Of a DNA stretch of 53,192 nucleotides, positions 37,369 to 45,455 are shown piece after piece; the first letter of the stretch is position 1, and every line of letters begins with the position of its first letter. Both the position numbers and the translations under genes were made by a program. Under the pieces are notes generated by a model, which searched no databases, was not told the DNA's origin, and was given only the letters and a program-made list of their open reading frames with translations. This DNA comes from Streptomyces sp. ST2-7A (lineage in GTDB: Bacteria; Actinomycetota; Actinomycetes; Streptomycetales; Streptomycetaceae): positions 1 to 53,192 of the forward strand of contig NZ_JAJUWS010000046.1 of the NCBI RefSeq assembly GCF_021390475.1, read 5' to 3'.

Positions 37369-38406
37369 ATGCCTGTCAAACGATCCGGTGGCGGCCGCCC
37401 CCGATGGCTGCTCGGGGTCACCGGCGCCCTCGGTCTCGCCCTGGCGGGGGCCCTGCTCCTGACTCTCGGTGCCACCTGGTGGCTCTACCGTTCCCTGGAC
37501 GACAACATCACCACCGACCACGCCGCGGCGGACGCACTGGAGGCGGCCTCCTCCGATCGCCCCCCGGTCGGCACCGCCCGCACCGTCCTGGTCATCGGAT
37601 CGGACCGGGAGGGAGGTCACCCCAACGAGCGTTCCGACACCGTCGTCCTCCTGCGGCTCGCCGCCGAGGGCGACCGCGCCGATGTCGTGCACGTGCCACG
37701 CGACCTGGTCGTGGACATCCCCCGCTGCGCCCGTCCCGACGGGGAGGGGCACACCCCGCCGACTCGCGCGCAGTTCAACTGGGCCTTCCAGTTCGGCGGC
37801 GCGGCCTGCACCATCCGCACCCTGGAGGAACTCATCGGCGTGCGGATCGATCACCACATGGTGGTCGACTTCTCGGGCTTCGTGCGATTCGTGGACGCCG
37901 TGGGCGGGGTCGAGGTGGAGGTGGCGCGGGACGAGTCGGATTGGCACGTCGGCCACGACCTGACCGCCGGCCGCCACCTGCTGGACGGTCGGCAGGCGCT
38001 GGCCTACGTCCGCGCCCGGCAGTTGGTCGGTGACGGCAGCGACCTGAACCGGATCGCCCGCCAGCAGGAGTTCTTCGGCCTGCTCTACGCCCGGGCCAGG
38101 GCGGACAGCACCCTGGTCAACCCCGCCCGCCTCTATCCGGTGCTGGAGGCGGCGACGTCCTCTCTGACCACGGACGCCGGCCTGGACTCCCCGGCCGAGC
38201 TGTACGCCCTGGCCCGCCGAATGCGGGAGGTGCCCCGTGACGGCCTGGTCTTCCGTACGGTCCCGGTGCTGCCGCACCCGGACCACCCCAACCGGCTGAT
38301 GCTGGACGGGGGCCCCGCCGAGGGGTTGTTCACGGAGTTGCGGGGGCCCGTGCCGGGAGGCGGGGGCGAGCCGGGGACGGGGGAGGGCCCCGTCGCGCCC
38401 GGCTGA
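37369..38406 (+). CDS. LytR-CpsA-Psr (LCP) family cell-wall glycopolymer ligase
   Basis: The 345-residue protein has a basic N-terminus, one membrane span (LLGVTGALGLALAGALLLTL), and an extracellular LCP domain. Visible core elements are RTVLVIGSDREGGHPNERSD, TVVLLRLAAEG, VVHVPRDLVVDIP with the catalytic-type Arg-Asp, NWAFQFGGAACTIRTLEELI, HHMVVDFSGFVRFVDAVGGV, ALAYVRARQLVGDGSDLNRI and RQQEFFGLL. LCP enzymes move wall polymers such as teichoic acids from lipid carrier to peptidoglycan. Compared with the usual D-T-I-M, D-T-V-V is normal for actinobacteria. A terminator-like hairpin follows at 38424-38465. Confidence 0.92.
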   Translation: MPVKRSGGGRPRWLLGVTGALGLALAGALLLTLGATWWLYRSLDDNITTDHAAADALEAASSDRPPVGTARTVLVIGSDREGGHPNERSDTVVLLRLAAEGDRADVVHVPRDLVVDIPRCARPDGEGHTPPTRAQFNWAFQFGGAACTIRTLEELIGVRIDHHMVVDFSGFVRFVDAVGGVEVEVARDESDWHVGHDLTAGRHLLDGRQALAYVRARQLVGDGSDLNRIARQQEFFGLLYARARADSTLVNPARLYPVLEAATSSLTTDAGLDSPAELYALARRMREVPRDGLVFRTVPVLPHPDHPNRLMLDGGPAEGLFTELRGPVPGGGGEPGTGEGPVAPG

Positions 38407-38423
38407 GCCGGGACGCGCCGCAC

Positions 38424-38465
38424 CGGATCCCGTCCTCCCCGTCCGGCGGTGAGGGGCGGGATCCG
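38424..38465 (+). terminator. Terminator-like hairpin after the LCP gene
   Basis: cggatcccg (38424-38432) and cgggatccg (38457-38465) pair, with further G+C pairing inside the loop. It starts 17 bp past the LCP stop. The rest of 38407-38805 has no gene that I can support, apart from the leader of the next gene. Confidence 0.55.
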
Positions 38466-38805
38466 AGGTCTCGGGGTGGGGTTCCGGCGGCAGGGCCGGT
38501 TCGGGCCCGTTTCCGGACCGGGAGTCGGCCGATTCCGGACCGAACGGCCGGGAGCGGCCGGGAGCGGGCGGGGGCGGGCATGAAAAAAGTTGTGCCGGCG
38601 GTCTTTCCGCCGGCTGACCGACCCGGGAACGTGACGCGAGACGGCCGGAGCGGTGGGTGGTCCCGGGGTGGGGAGCGGCGCCCGGGTTCCGGGGTACTCC
38701 GCCCGAACCATCCGTTATCACGGCTTTCGCGTGGTAATCTCCGGCGACTTTCCGGGTGGACCCGCCGTCCACCCCTTGAAGGGCGCGGCACAGGGGGCCT
38801 CTACC

Positions 38806-40254
38806 ATGCGACGACGCAATCGGACAGATCGCGATACACGTGAAATACCGACCGGTCGGATCGGAGGTCGGCCCGGGAGCCGGCTCCGTTTCCCGCCCGG
38901 TTCCCCGCCGGAGGGTCCCGAACCGGCGGACCGGCCCGCCCCGGGACCCCGCGCGCGGGAGACCCCTCGCGGGCGTCGTGCGCGCCGCACGGCCCTGACC
39001 GGCCTGTTGGCGATCGCCCTCGCCGTCGGCCCCACCGCCTGCTCCTCCGACGGGGATGTCACCATCACCGTCCTGGCCGCCGACTTCGGGCAGCGCGTCG
39101 TCATCCCCACCTCGGTGTTCTGGGAGGACATCACCGCCCGCTTCGAGGAGGAGAACCCGGGCGTCACCGTCGAGGTGGAACTCGTCCCCTGGGAGAACGC
39201 CGATACCGTTCTCGCCGAGCGGGTGGGGGCCGGCGGGTCGCCGGACATCGCCCAGGTCGGGTCGTTCGCCGAGTACGCCGCCGACGACCTGCTGTACTCC
39301 GCCTCGGACATGCTGCCGCTGACCACCCAGGCCGACTTCCACCTGCCGCTCGCCCGGGCCGGCGAATACCGCTGGGAGCAGTACGGCATCCCCTTCGTCT
39401 CCAGCACCCCGCGCCTGTTCGTCAACCTCGAGCTGCTGGAGCGCGCGGGCGTGGCGGAGCCGCCCACCGACTGGGCCGAACTGCTGAGTACCGCCCGGGC
39501 GCTGCGGGACGTCGGGGTCTCCATCCCCTACGCCCTCCAGTTCGGCCCGGACGGCGTGCACGAGGAGGCGTTGGTGTGGATGCTCGGCGCCGGTGGCGGT
39601 TACACCGACGGCGGTGACCACTACGCGGTCGACTCCGCCGAGAACGTCGAGGCGCTGGAGTGGCTGCGGGACAACCTGGTCGCCGAGGGGCTCACCGGTC
39701 TGCCGCCCGCCGAACTGGACCGCTCCACCTCCTACGGCGGCTTCTTCACCGGTGAGGTCGGCATGATGATGGGGCATCCCGCGATGTTGGTGGCCATGGA
39801 GGAGGCGGGTGTCGACTACGCGCACGTGCCCTTCCCGTCCCGGGACGGCGGCCCCGGCGTCTCCACCGGCATCTCCGACTGGCTGATCGCCTTCCGCGAC
39901 GGTGGGCACGAGGACGAGATCGGCGCCTTCATGGAGTTCGTCTACCGACCGGAGAACCACGCCTTCTCCAGCGGGCGGCACGGCACGATCCCCACCACCG
40001 TCTCGGCCTCGCAATTGTTGCTGGAGGACGAGGATCACCGCCACCTGTGGGAGTTCGTGGACCAGATGCCGCAGGCCGAACTCCAGCCGCTCAACAAGCA
40101 CTCCTGGCCGGCGGTGCGCGGGCTGCTCCTCGAGCACCTGAACCGGGCGGTCGGTCCGGACGGCGACCCGGCGGCCGTGTTGGGGGAGATCCAGGAGCTC
40201 GCCGAGGAGCGGAGCGGCACCGACGGCGGCACGACCTCCGGTGCCGGTGGCTGA
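38806..40254 (+). CDS. ABC transporter substrate-binding lipoprotein (sugar type)
   Basis: The 482-residue protein has a long Arg/Pro-rich front, then an R-A-R-R-T-A-L-T-G signal with hydrophobic core LLAIALAVGPTAC and Cys as lipid site. The mature domain follows the family 1 solute-binding pattern: VFWEDITARFEEENPGVTVE, VPWENADTVLAERVGAGGSP, DIAQVGSFAEYAADDLLYSA, SSTPRLFVNLELLERAGVAE and GIPTTVSASQLLLEDEDH-like late elements. It probably binds an oligosaccharide or polyol. No permease or ATPase gene lies next to it, so it is an orphan that shares a transporter or has a signalling role. ATG at 38806 lacks a clear ribosome site; a shorter start after the Arg-rich front cannot be excluded. Confidence 0.85.
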   Translation: MRRRNRTDRDTREIPTGRIGGRPGSRLRFPPGSPPEGPEPADRPAPGPRARETPRGRRARRTALTGLLAIALAVGPTACSSDGDVTITVLAADFGQRVVIPTSVFWEDITARFEEENPGVTVEVELVPWENADTVLAERVGAGGSPDIAQVGSFAEYAADDLLYSASDMLPLTTQADFHLPLARAGEYRWEQYGIPFVSSTPRLFVNLELLERAGVAEPPTDWAELLSTARALRDVGVSIPYALQFGPDGVHEEALVWMLGAGGGYTDGGDHYAVDSAENVEALEWLRDNLVAEGLTGLPPAELDRSTSYGGFFTGEVGMMMGHPAMLVAMEEAGVDYAHVPFPSRDGGPGVSTGISDWLIAFRDGGHEDEIGAFMEFVYRPENHAFSSGRHGTIPTTVSASQLLLEDEDHRHLWEFVDQMPQAELQPLNKHSWPAVRGLLLEHLNRAVGPDGDPAAVLGEIQELAEERSGTDGGTTSGAGG

Positions 40255-40403
40255 GCCCGGCGGGTGACGGGGCTCAGGGGTGGCGGCGCCGGCGACCGGG
40301 GGTGGCGACGGGGATATCGGCACCAGAGGGTTAATTCTCCCGATCCGCCCTTTTTCGGGATTGACCCGGGGTGAAGCGGGCAGGGGCACTCCACGGGTGA
40401 CAA

Positions 40404-40433
40404 GGGGGCCCGGTGGGTGCGCACCGGGCCCCC
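40404..40433 (+). terminator. Terminator hairpin before the dnaK promoter region
   Basis: gggggcccggtg (40404-40415) pairs with caccgggccccc (40422-40433) around a 6-base loop. It isolates the heat-shock operon from the lipoprotein gene upstream. Confidence 0.7.
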
Positions 40434-40513
40434 GCTCCGTACTCCGGGGTGGCCGCCTCCGGGGTGGCCGCGCGAGGGGAAGGGCCTTAATTGAGTGCGG
40501 GGGGTGCCCAATA

Positions 40514-40586
40514 GTTGAGCCACATCCGCTCAGGCTGTTTGACGCCGGTCGCATACTCGGGCACCCTTGAGTCAAAGCTACTCAAG
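40514..40586 (+). promoter_or_regulatory. HspR-binding HAIR inverted repeats upstream of dnaK
   Basis: CTTGAGT-N7-ACTCAAG spans 40566-40586, a perfect match to the HspR-associated inverted repeat consensus. A second, imperfect copy (GTTGAGC-N7-GCTCAGG) spans 40514-40534. The repressor gene hspR is the last gene of the operon, and DnaK acts as co-repressor in the known Streptomyces circuit, giving feedback. The perfect copy lies 22 bp before the dnaK ATG. Confidence 0.9.
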
Positions 40587-40607
40587 GATTCGGCTGGAGG
40601 ATCTGAC

Positions 40608-42461
40608 ATGGCACGTGCGGTCGGCATCGACCTGGGTACGACGAACTCCGTCGTCAGTGTTCTCGAGGGCGGTGAGCCCACCGTCATCACCAACGCCGAG
40701 GGCGCCAGGACCACGCCGTCCGTCGTCGCCTTCGCCAAGAACGGCGAGGTGCTCGTCGGCGAGGTCGCCAAGCGCCAGGCGGTCACCAACGTGGACCGGA
40801 CGGTGCGCTCGGTCAAGCGCCACATGGGCACCGACTGGAAGATCAACCTGGACGGCAAGGACTTCAACCCGCAGCAGATGAGTGCCTTCATCCTGCAGAA
40901 GTTGAAGCGGGACGCCGAGGCGTACCTGGGCGAGAAGGTCGCCGACGCGGTGATCACCGTCCCCGCCTACTTCAACGACCACGAGCGGCAGGCCACCAAG
41001 GAGGCCGGTGAGATCGCGGGTCTGAACGTCCTGCGCATCGTCAACGAGCCCACCGCCGCCGCCCTCGCCTACGGCCTGGAGAAGGACGACCAGACCATCC
41101 TGGTCTTCGACCTCGGTGGCGGTACCTTCGACGTCTCCCTGCTGGAGATCGGCGACGGCGTGGTGGAGGTCAAGGCCACCAACGGCGACAACCACCTCGG
41201 TGGTGACGACTGGGACCAGCGCGTCGTGGACCACCTGGTCAAGACCTTCCAGTCCGCCCATGGCGTGGACCTGGGCCGCGACAAGATGGCACTGCAGCGC
41301 CTGCGGGAGGCCGCGGAGAAGGCCAAGATCGAGCTCTCCTCCTCCACCGAGACCACGATCAACCTGCCCTACATCACCGCCTCCGCCGAGGGGCCGCTGC
41401 ACCTCGACGAGAAGCTGACCCGGGCGCAGTTCCAGCAGCTCACCTCCGACCTTCTGGAGCGCTGCAAGGTCCCGTTCCACAACGTCATCAAGGACGCCGG
41501 CATCCAGCTGTCCGAGATCGACCACGTGGTGCTCGTCGGTGGCTCCACCCGCATGCCCGCCGTGGCGCAGCTGGTGCGCGAGCTGACCGGCGGCAAGGAC
41601 GCCAACAAGGGCGTCAACCCGGACGAGGTCGTCGCCATCGGCGCCTCCCTCCAGGCCGGTGTCCTCAAGGGCGAGGTCAAGGACGTCCTGCTGCTGGACG
41701 TCACCCCGCTGTCCCTGGGCATCGAGACCAAGGGCGGCATCATGACCAAGCTCATCGAGCGCAACACCACGATCCCCACCAAGCGCTCGGAGATCTTCAC
41801 CACCGCCGACGACAACCAGCCCTCGGTGCAGATCCAGGTCTACCAGGGCGAGCGCGAGATCGCGGCGTACAACAAGAAGCTCGGGATGTTCGAGCTGACC
41901 GGTCTGCCGCCCGCCCCGCGCGGTGTCCCGCAGATCGAGGTCACCTTCGACATCGACGCCAACGGCATCATGCACGTCTCCGCCAAGGACCTCGGTACCG
42001 GCAAGGAGCAGCGGATGACCGTCACCGGTGGCTCCGCGCTGCCGAAGGACGACATCGAGCGCATGATGCGCGAGGCCGAGCAGTACGCGGACGAGGACTC
42101 CAAGCGCCGCGAGGCCGCCGAGACCCGCAACCAGGCCGAGCAGCTGGTCTACACCACCGAGAACTTCATCAAGGAGAACTCCGAGAAGGTCCCCGGTGAC
42201 GTCAAGACCGAGGTCGAGACCGCCATCGCCGACCTCAAGGAGAAGCTGAAGGGCGAGGACACCGCGGCCATCCGCGAGGCGTCCGAGAAGGTCGCGGCCA
42301 CCAGCCAGAAGCTCGGCCAGGCCCTGTACGCCGACGCCCAGGCCTCCTCCGCCTCCGCCGGTGGGGAGGGCGGCGCCCGTACCGAGGGCGGCTCCACCGA
42401 CGAGGACGTCGTCGACGCCGAGATCGTGGACGACGAGAAGCCGAAGGGCGGTGCCGCGTGA
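40608..42461 (+). CDS. dnaK: Chaperone DnaK (Hsp70)
   Basis: This is a full 617-residue Hsp70: ARAVGIDLGTTNSVVSVLEG, VITVPAYFNDHERQATKEAG, NEPTAAALAYGLEKDDQTIL, FDLGGGTFDVSLLEIGDGVV, VLVGGSTRMPAVAQLVRELT and a substrate domain with LLLDVTPLSLGIETKGGIM. The tail ends in an acidic DEDVVDAEIVDDEK stretch, the usual C-terminal motif. GGAGG stands 7 nt before the ATG. It overlaps grpE by 4 bp. It is controlled by HspR through the HAIR sites and is the co-repressor of that regulator. Confidence 0.98.
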   Translation: MARAVGIDLGTTNSVVSVLEGGEPTVITNAEGARTTPSVVAFAKNGEVLVGEVAKRQAVTNVDRTVRSVKRHMGTDWKINLDGKDFNPQQMSAFILQKLKRDAEAYLGEKVADAVITVPAYFNDHERQATKEAGEIAGLNVLRIVNEPTAAALAYGLEKDDQTILVFDLGGGTFDVSLLEIGDGVVEVKATNGDNHLGGDDWDQRVVDHLVKTFQSAHGVDLGRDKMALQRLREAAEKAKIELSSSTETTINLPYITASAEGPLHLDEKLTRAQFQQLTSDLLERCKVPFHNVIKDAGIQLSEIDHVVLVGGSTRMPAVAQLVRELTGGKDANKGVNPDEVVAIGASLQAGVLKGEVKDVLLLDVTPLSLGIETKGGIMTKLIERNTTIPTKRSEIFTTADDNQPSVQIQVYQGEREIAAYNKKLGMFELTGLPPAPRGVPQIEVTFDIDANGIMHVSAKDLGTGKEQRMTVTGGSALPKDDIERMMREAEQYADEDSKRREAAETRNQAEQLVYTTENFIKENSEKVPGDVKTEVETAIADLKEKLKGEDTAAIREASEKVAATSQKLGQALYADAQASSASAGGEGGARTEGGSTDEDVVDAEIVDDEKPKGGAA

Positions 42462-43219
42462 CCTCGGACCCCAAGGGCTTCGACAACGACCGGGAGCCCG
42501 AGGTCCCCGACGCCGGCACCGACCCGGAGTCCCCCTCGGACGGCGCCCGCGCCGCCGAGGGGGGCGCCGACACCCCGCCCTCCGAGGGGGGCGGCGCGCC
42601 GACGGGGGAGACCCCGGACTCCGCCGACACCGATGGGCGTGACGCGGAGGCCGCAGCCGCGGTCGCCCGCGAGGCCGGACTCACCGCCCAACTGGACCAG
42701 GTCCGCACGGCGCTGAACGAGCGCACGCTCGATCTCCAGCGCCTGCAGGCCGAGTTCCAGAACTACCGCCGCCGGGTGGATCGCGACCGCGTCGCCGTCA
42801 AGGAGATCGCGATCGCCAACCTCCTGACCGAGCTGCTGCCGGTGCTCGACGACATCGGTCGTGCCCGGGACCACGGCGAACTGGTCGGTGGCTTCAAGCA
42901 GGTGGCCGAGTCGCTGGAGACGGTCGCCGCCAAGCTGGGCCTGATGCAGTTCGGCAAGGAGGGCGAGCCGTTCGACCCGACGATCCACGAGGCGCTGATG
43001 CACAGCTACTCACCGGACGTCAAGGAGACGACGTGCGTGCAGATCCTCCAGCCGGGGTACCGCATCAATGACCGCACGATCCGCCCGGCGCGGGTCGGCG
43101 TCGCCGAGCCCCAGCCCGGTTCGCCCGCCGGCGAGGCGTCGGCGGGGGACTCCCCGGCCGGGGAGTCCGGCGACGGCGGGGACGGCGAGAAGGAGAGCGG
43201 TGGCCCGGAAGAGGGCTGA
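42458..43219 (+). CDS. grpE: Nucleotide exchange factor GrpE
   Basis: The 253-residue protein has a long acidic, low-complexity N-terminus (residues 1-65), a coiled-coil helix (QLDQVRTALNERTLDLQRLQ then AEFQNYRRRVDRDRVAVKEI), and the GrpE core with LLPVLDDIGRARDHGELVGG, GEPFDPTIHEALMHSYSPDV and VLQPGY-type QILQPGYRINDRTIRPARVG. Gly/Glu-rich sequence ends the chain. GTG at 42458 overlaps the dnaK stop. GrpE releases ADP from DnaK and can act as a thermosensor. Confidence 0.96.
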   Translation: MTSDPKGFDNDREPEVPDAGTDPESPSDGARAAEGGADTPPSEGGGAPTGETPDSADTDGRDAEAAAAVAREAGLTAQLDQVRTALNERTLDLQRLQAEFQNYRRRVDRDRVAVKEIAIANLLTELLPVLDDIGRARDHGELVGGFKQVAESLETVAAKLGLMQFGKEGEPFDPTIHEALMHSYSPDVKETTCVQILQPGYRINDRTIRPARVGVAEPQPGSPAGEASAGDSPAGESGDGGDGEKESGGPEEG

Positions 43220-43486
43220 CGGCGACGCCCCCGGCGGACCCCTCGGGGGCCGCCGGGGGCTGCCGCGCACGTGCGCGGCCCGACCACGGGGAGCGCTGGG
43301 AACACTGGCAGCACCGGCAGCGACGGCAGTACCGGAAACGGCGGTACCGGCAGCAGGGGAACCACCGGTGGCCCGACCGGCACCGGCCGGCCCGGGCACG
43401 GCGAGACCGGCGATCGGAACCGACCCGGGGCGGGGCCCCGGGGTGCGGCGGACCGGCGCCGGGCCGATGAGAGGAGGGACGCCGCG

Positions 43487-44680
43487 ATGAGCACCAAGGA
43501 CTTCATCGAGAAGGACTACTACAAGGTTCTCGGCGTCCCCAAGGACGCCACCGAGGCGGAGATCAAGAAGGCGTACCGCAAGCTGGCCCGGGAGTACCAC
43601 CCGGACGCCAACACCGGTGACGCCAAGGCCGAGGAGCGGTTCAAGGACGTCTCCGAGGCGTACGACGTCCTCGGCGACGCCAAGCGCCGCAAGGAGTACG
43701 ACGAGGCGCGCGCCCTGTTCGGCGGCGGTGGCTTCCGGCCGGGCCCGGGCGCGGGCGGCCAGTTCAACTTCGACCTCAACGACCTCTTCGGCGCCGGTAC
43801 CGGCGCCGGCGGCACCGGAACCGGCACCACGGGGGGTGCCGGTGGGTTCGGTGGCGGCATCGGCGATGTCTTCGGCGGTCTGTTCAACCGGGGCGGACCG
43901 GGTTCGCGGGTGCAGCCGAGGCGGGGTCAGGACATCGAGTCCGAGGTGACGCTGAGCTTCACCGAGGCCGTGGACGGCGCCACCGTTCCGCTGCGGATGT
44001 CCTCCAGCGCCGCCTGCAAGGGGTGCGCGGGCACCGGGGACACCAACGGCACGCCGCGGGTCTGTCCGACCTGCGTCGGCACGGGGCAGGTCAGTCGTGG
44101 AGGCGGGGGCGGATTCTCGCTCACCGACCCGTGCGTGGACTGCAAGGGGCGCGGCCTGATCGCCGAGAACCCCTGCTCGGTGTGCCGGGGCAGCGGCCGG
44201 GCGACGAGTTCGCGCACCATGCAGGTGCGCATCCCGGCGGGTGTCTCGAACGGACAGCGCATCCGGTTGCGGGGCAAGGGCGCGCCGGGCGAGCGGGGCG
44301 GCCCCAACGGCGACCTCTACGTCACCGTGCACGTCGATCCGCACCCCCTCTTCGGCCGACGTGGTGACAATCTGACGATTACCGTGCCGGTGACCTTCCC
44401 CGAAGCCGCGCTCGGTGCTGATATCAAGGTGCCGACCCTCGGCGGCCCGCCGGTGACGCTCAAGTTGCCGCCCGGGACACCCGGCGGTCGCACCATGCGC
44501 GCCCGGGGCAAGGGCGCGACGCGCAAGGACGGAACACGCGGCGACCTGCTGGTCACCATCGAGCTGGCGGTGCCGCGCGACATGGGGGAAAGGGCGAGGA
44601 AGGCCCTGGAGGAGTACCGCGAGGCTGCCGCGGGTGAGGACCCGCGGGCGGGGCTCTTCGAGGCCGCGAAGGGAGACTGA
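43487..44680 (+). CDS. dnaJ: Chaperone DnaJ (Hsp40)
   Basis: The 397-residue class I DnaJ has the J domain with HPD (KLAREYHPDANTGDAKAEER), a Gly-rich region of about 65 residues, and four zinc-finger motifs CKGCAGTG, CPTCVGTG, CVDCKGRG and CSVCRGSG. The C-terminal substrate domains include RIPAGVSNGQRIRLRGKGAP and VPTLGGPPVTLKLPPGTPGG. ATG at 43487 has GAGGAGG upstream; the longer frame to 43271 is low-complexity Gly/Thr/Arg sequence from the 267-bp spacer after grpE. It stimulates the DnaK ATPase and delivers clients. Confidence 0.96.
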   Translation: MSTKDFIEKDYYKVLGVPKDATEAEIKKAYRKLAREYHPDANTGDAKAEERFKDVSEAYDVLGDAKRRKEYDEARALFGGGGFRPGPGAGGQFNFDLNDLFGAGTGAGGTGTGTTGGAGGFGGGIGDVFGGLFNRGGPGSRVQPRRGQDIESEVTLSFTEAVDGATVPLRMSSSAACKGCAGTGDTNGTPRVCPTCVGTGQVSRGGGGGFSLTDPCVDCKGRGLIAENPCSVCRGSGRATSSRTMQVRIPAGVSNGQRIRLRGKGAPGERGGPNGDLYVTVHVDPHPLFGRRGDNLTITVPVTFPEAALGADIKVPTLGGPPVTLKLPPGTPGGRTMRARGKGATRKDGTRGDLLVTIELAVPRDMGERARKALEEYREAAAGEDPRAGLFEAAKGD

Positions 44681-44681
44681 C

Positions 44682-45227
44682 GTGGACGGCCGAGCAAGTC
44701 GAATGGGAACCGGGCAGGGCATGGGCGGTACCGGACTCCCCGGGGGCACCCCCGGCGGGACCCGGTCCGAGCCGCCGTTCGGCGGCGCCCGGTACGACAA
44801 TCCTTACGAGCTGAACGACGACACCCCGGTCTACGTGATCTCGGTCGCCGCCCAGCTCTCCGGGCTGCATCCGCAGACGCTGCGTCAGTACGACCGGCTC
44901 GGCCTGGTCAGCCCCGATCGCGCCGCCGGACGGGGGCGCCGCTACTCGGCGCGCGACATCCAACTGTTGCGTGTGGTCCAGCGGCTCTCCCAGGACGAGG
45001 GCATCAACCTCGCCGGTATCAAGCGGATCATCGAGTTGGAGAACCAGGTCGCGGCGCTCCAGTCGCGGGTGGCCGAACTCCAGCAGGCGGTGGACGGCGC
45101 GGCCGTGGCCATGCGCCGCCGCGAGGCCCAGGTGCACGCCTCCTACCGACGCGACCTGGTGCCATATCAGGACGTGCGGCAGTCCTCCGCGCTGGTCGTC
45201 TGGCGGCCGGAGCGTCGGCGCCGCTGA
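44682..45227 (+). CDS. hspR: Heat-shock repressor HspR (MerR family)
   Basis: The 181-residue protein has the MerR-type HTH VYVISVAAQLSGLHPQTLRQ, then YDRLGLVSPDRAAGRGRRYS and ARDIQLLRVVQRLSQDEGIN, followed by the coiled-coil LAGIKRIIELENQVAALQSR. It binds the HAIR repeats upstream of dnaK and shuts the operon off with DnaK. GTG at 44682 follows the dnaJ stop directly with GGGAGA upstream; the first 40 residues are Gly-rich, so ATG at 44703 is also possible. A terminator follows at 45363. Confidence 0.95.
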   Translation: MDGRASRMGTGQGMGGTGLPGGTPGGTRSEPPFGGARYDNPYELNDDTPVYVISVAAQLSGLHPQTLRQYDRLGLVSPDRAAGRGRRYSARDIQLLRVVQRLSQDEGINLAGIKRIIELENQVAALQSRVAELQQAVDGAAVAMRRREAQVHASYRRDLVPYQDVRQSSALVVWRPERRRR

Positions 45228-45362
45228 CGCGCCGGCCCGGTGGGCCGCTTCTCCCCGTGGTGGCCGTCACCCCGACCTCTCCCGGTCGTGGCGACGGGCA
45301 CCACGTCGTTCCGGCCCACCCCGGCACCGCGCCCCACCCCTTTCGGGTGAACGTCGTGCGTT

Positions 45363-45387
45363 TCCCCGGCCTTTCGGAGGCCGGGGA
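45363..45387 (+). terminator. Terminator hairpin after hspR
   Basis: tccccggcct (45363-45372) pairs with aggccgggga (45378-45387), loop ttcgg. It is placed 135 bp past the hspR stop and 69 bp before the next gene. Confidence 0.7.
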
Positions 45388-45455
45388 GTCTCGCACCGGG
45401 GCCGTCAGGCGTCCTTGCGCAGGCCCCGGGGTTCCCCGATCATGGCTCGGCGGGC

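Noticed and set aside
37180..40575. Minus-strand frame of 1131 codons across the LCP and lipoprotein genes
   Set aside because: Spans two real plus-strand genes and their terminators; composition is typical of an antisense shadow.
40578..44800. Large minus-strand frames opposite dnaK, grpE and dnaJ
   Set aside because: Shadows of highly conserved chaperone genes.
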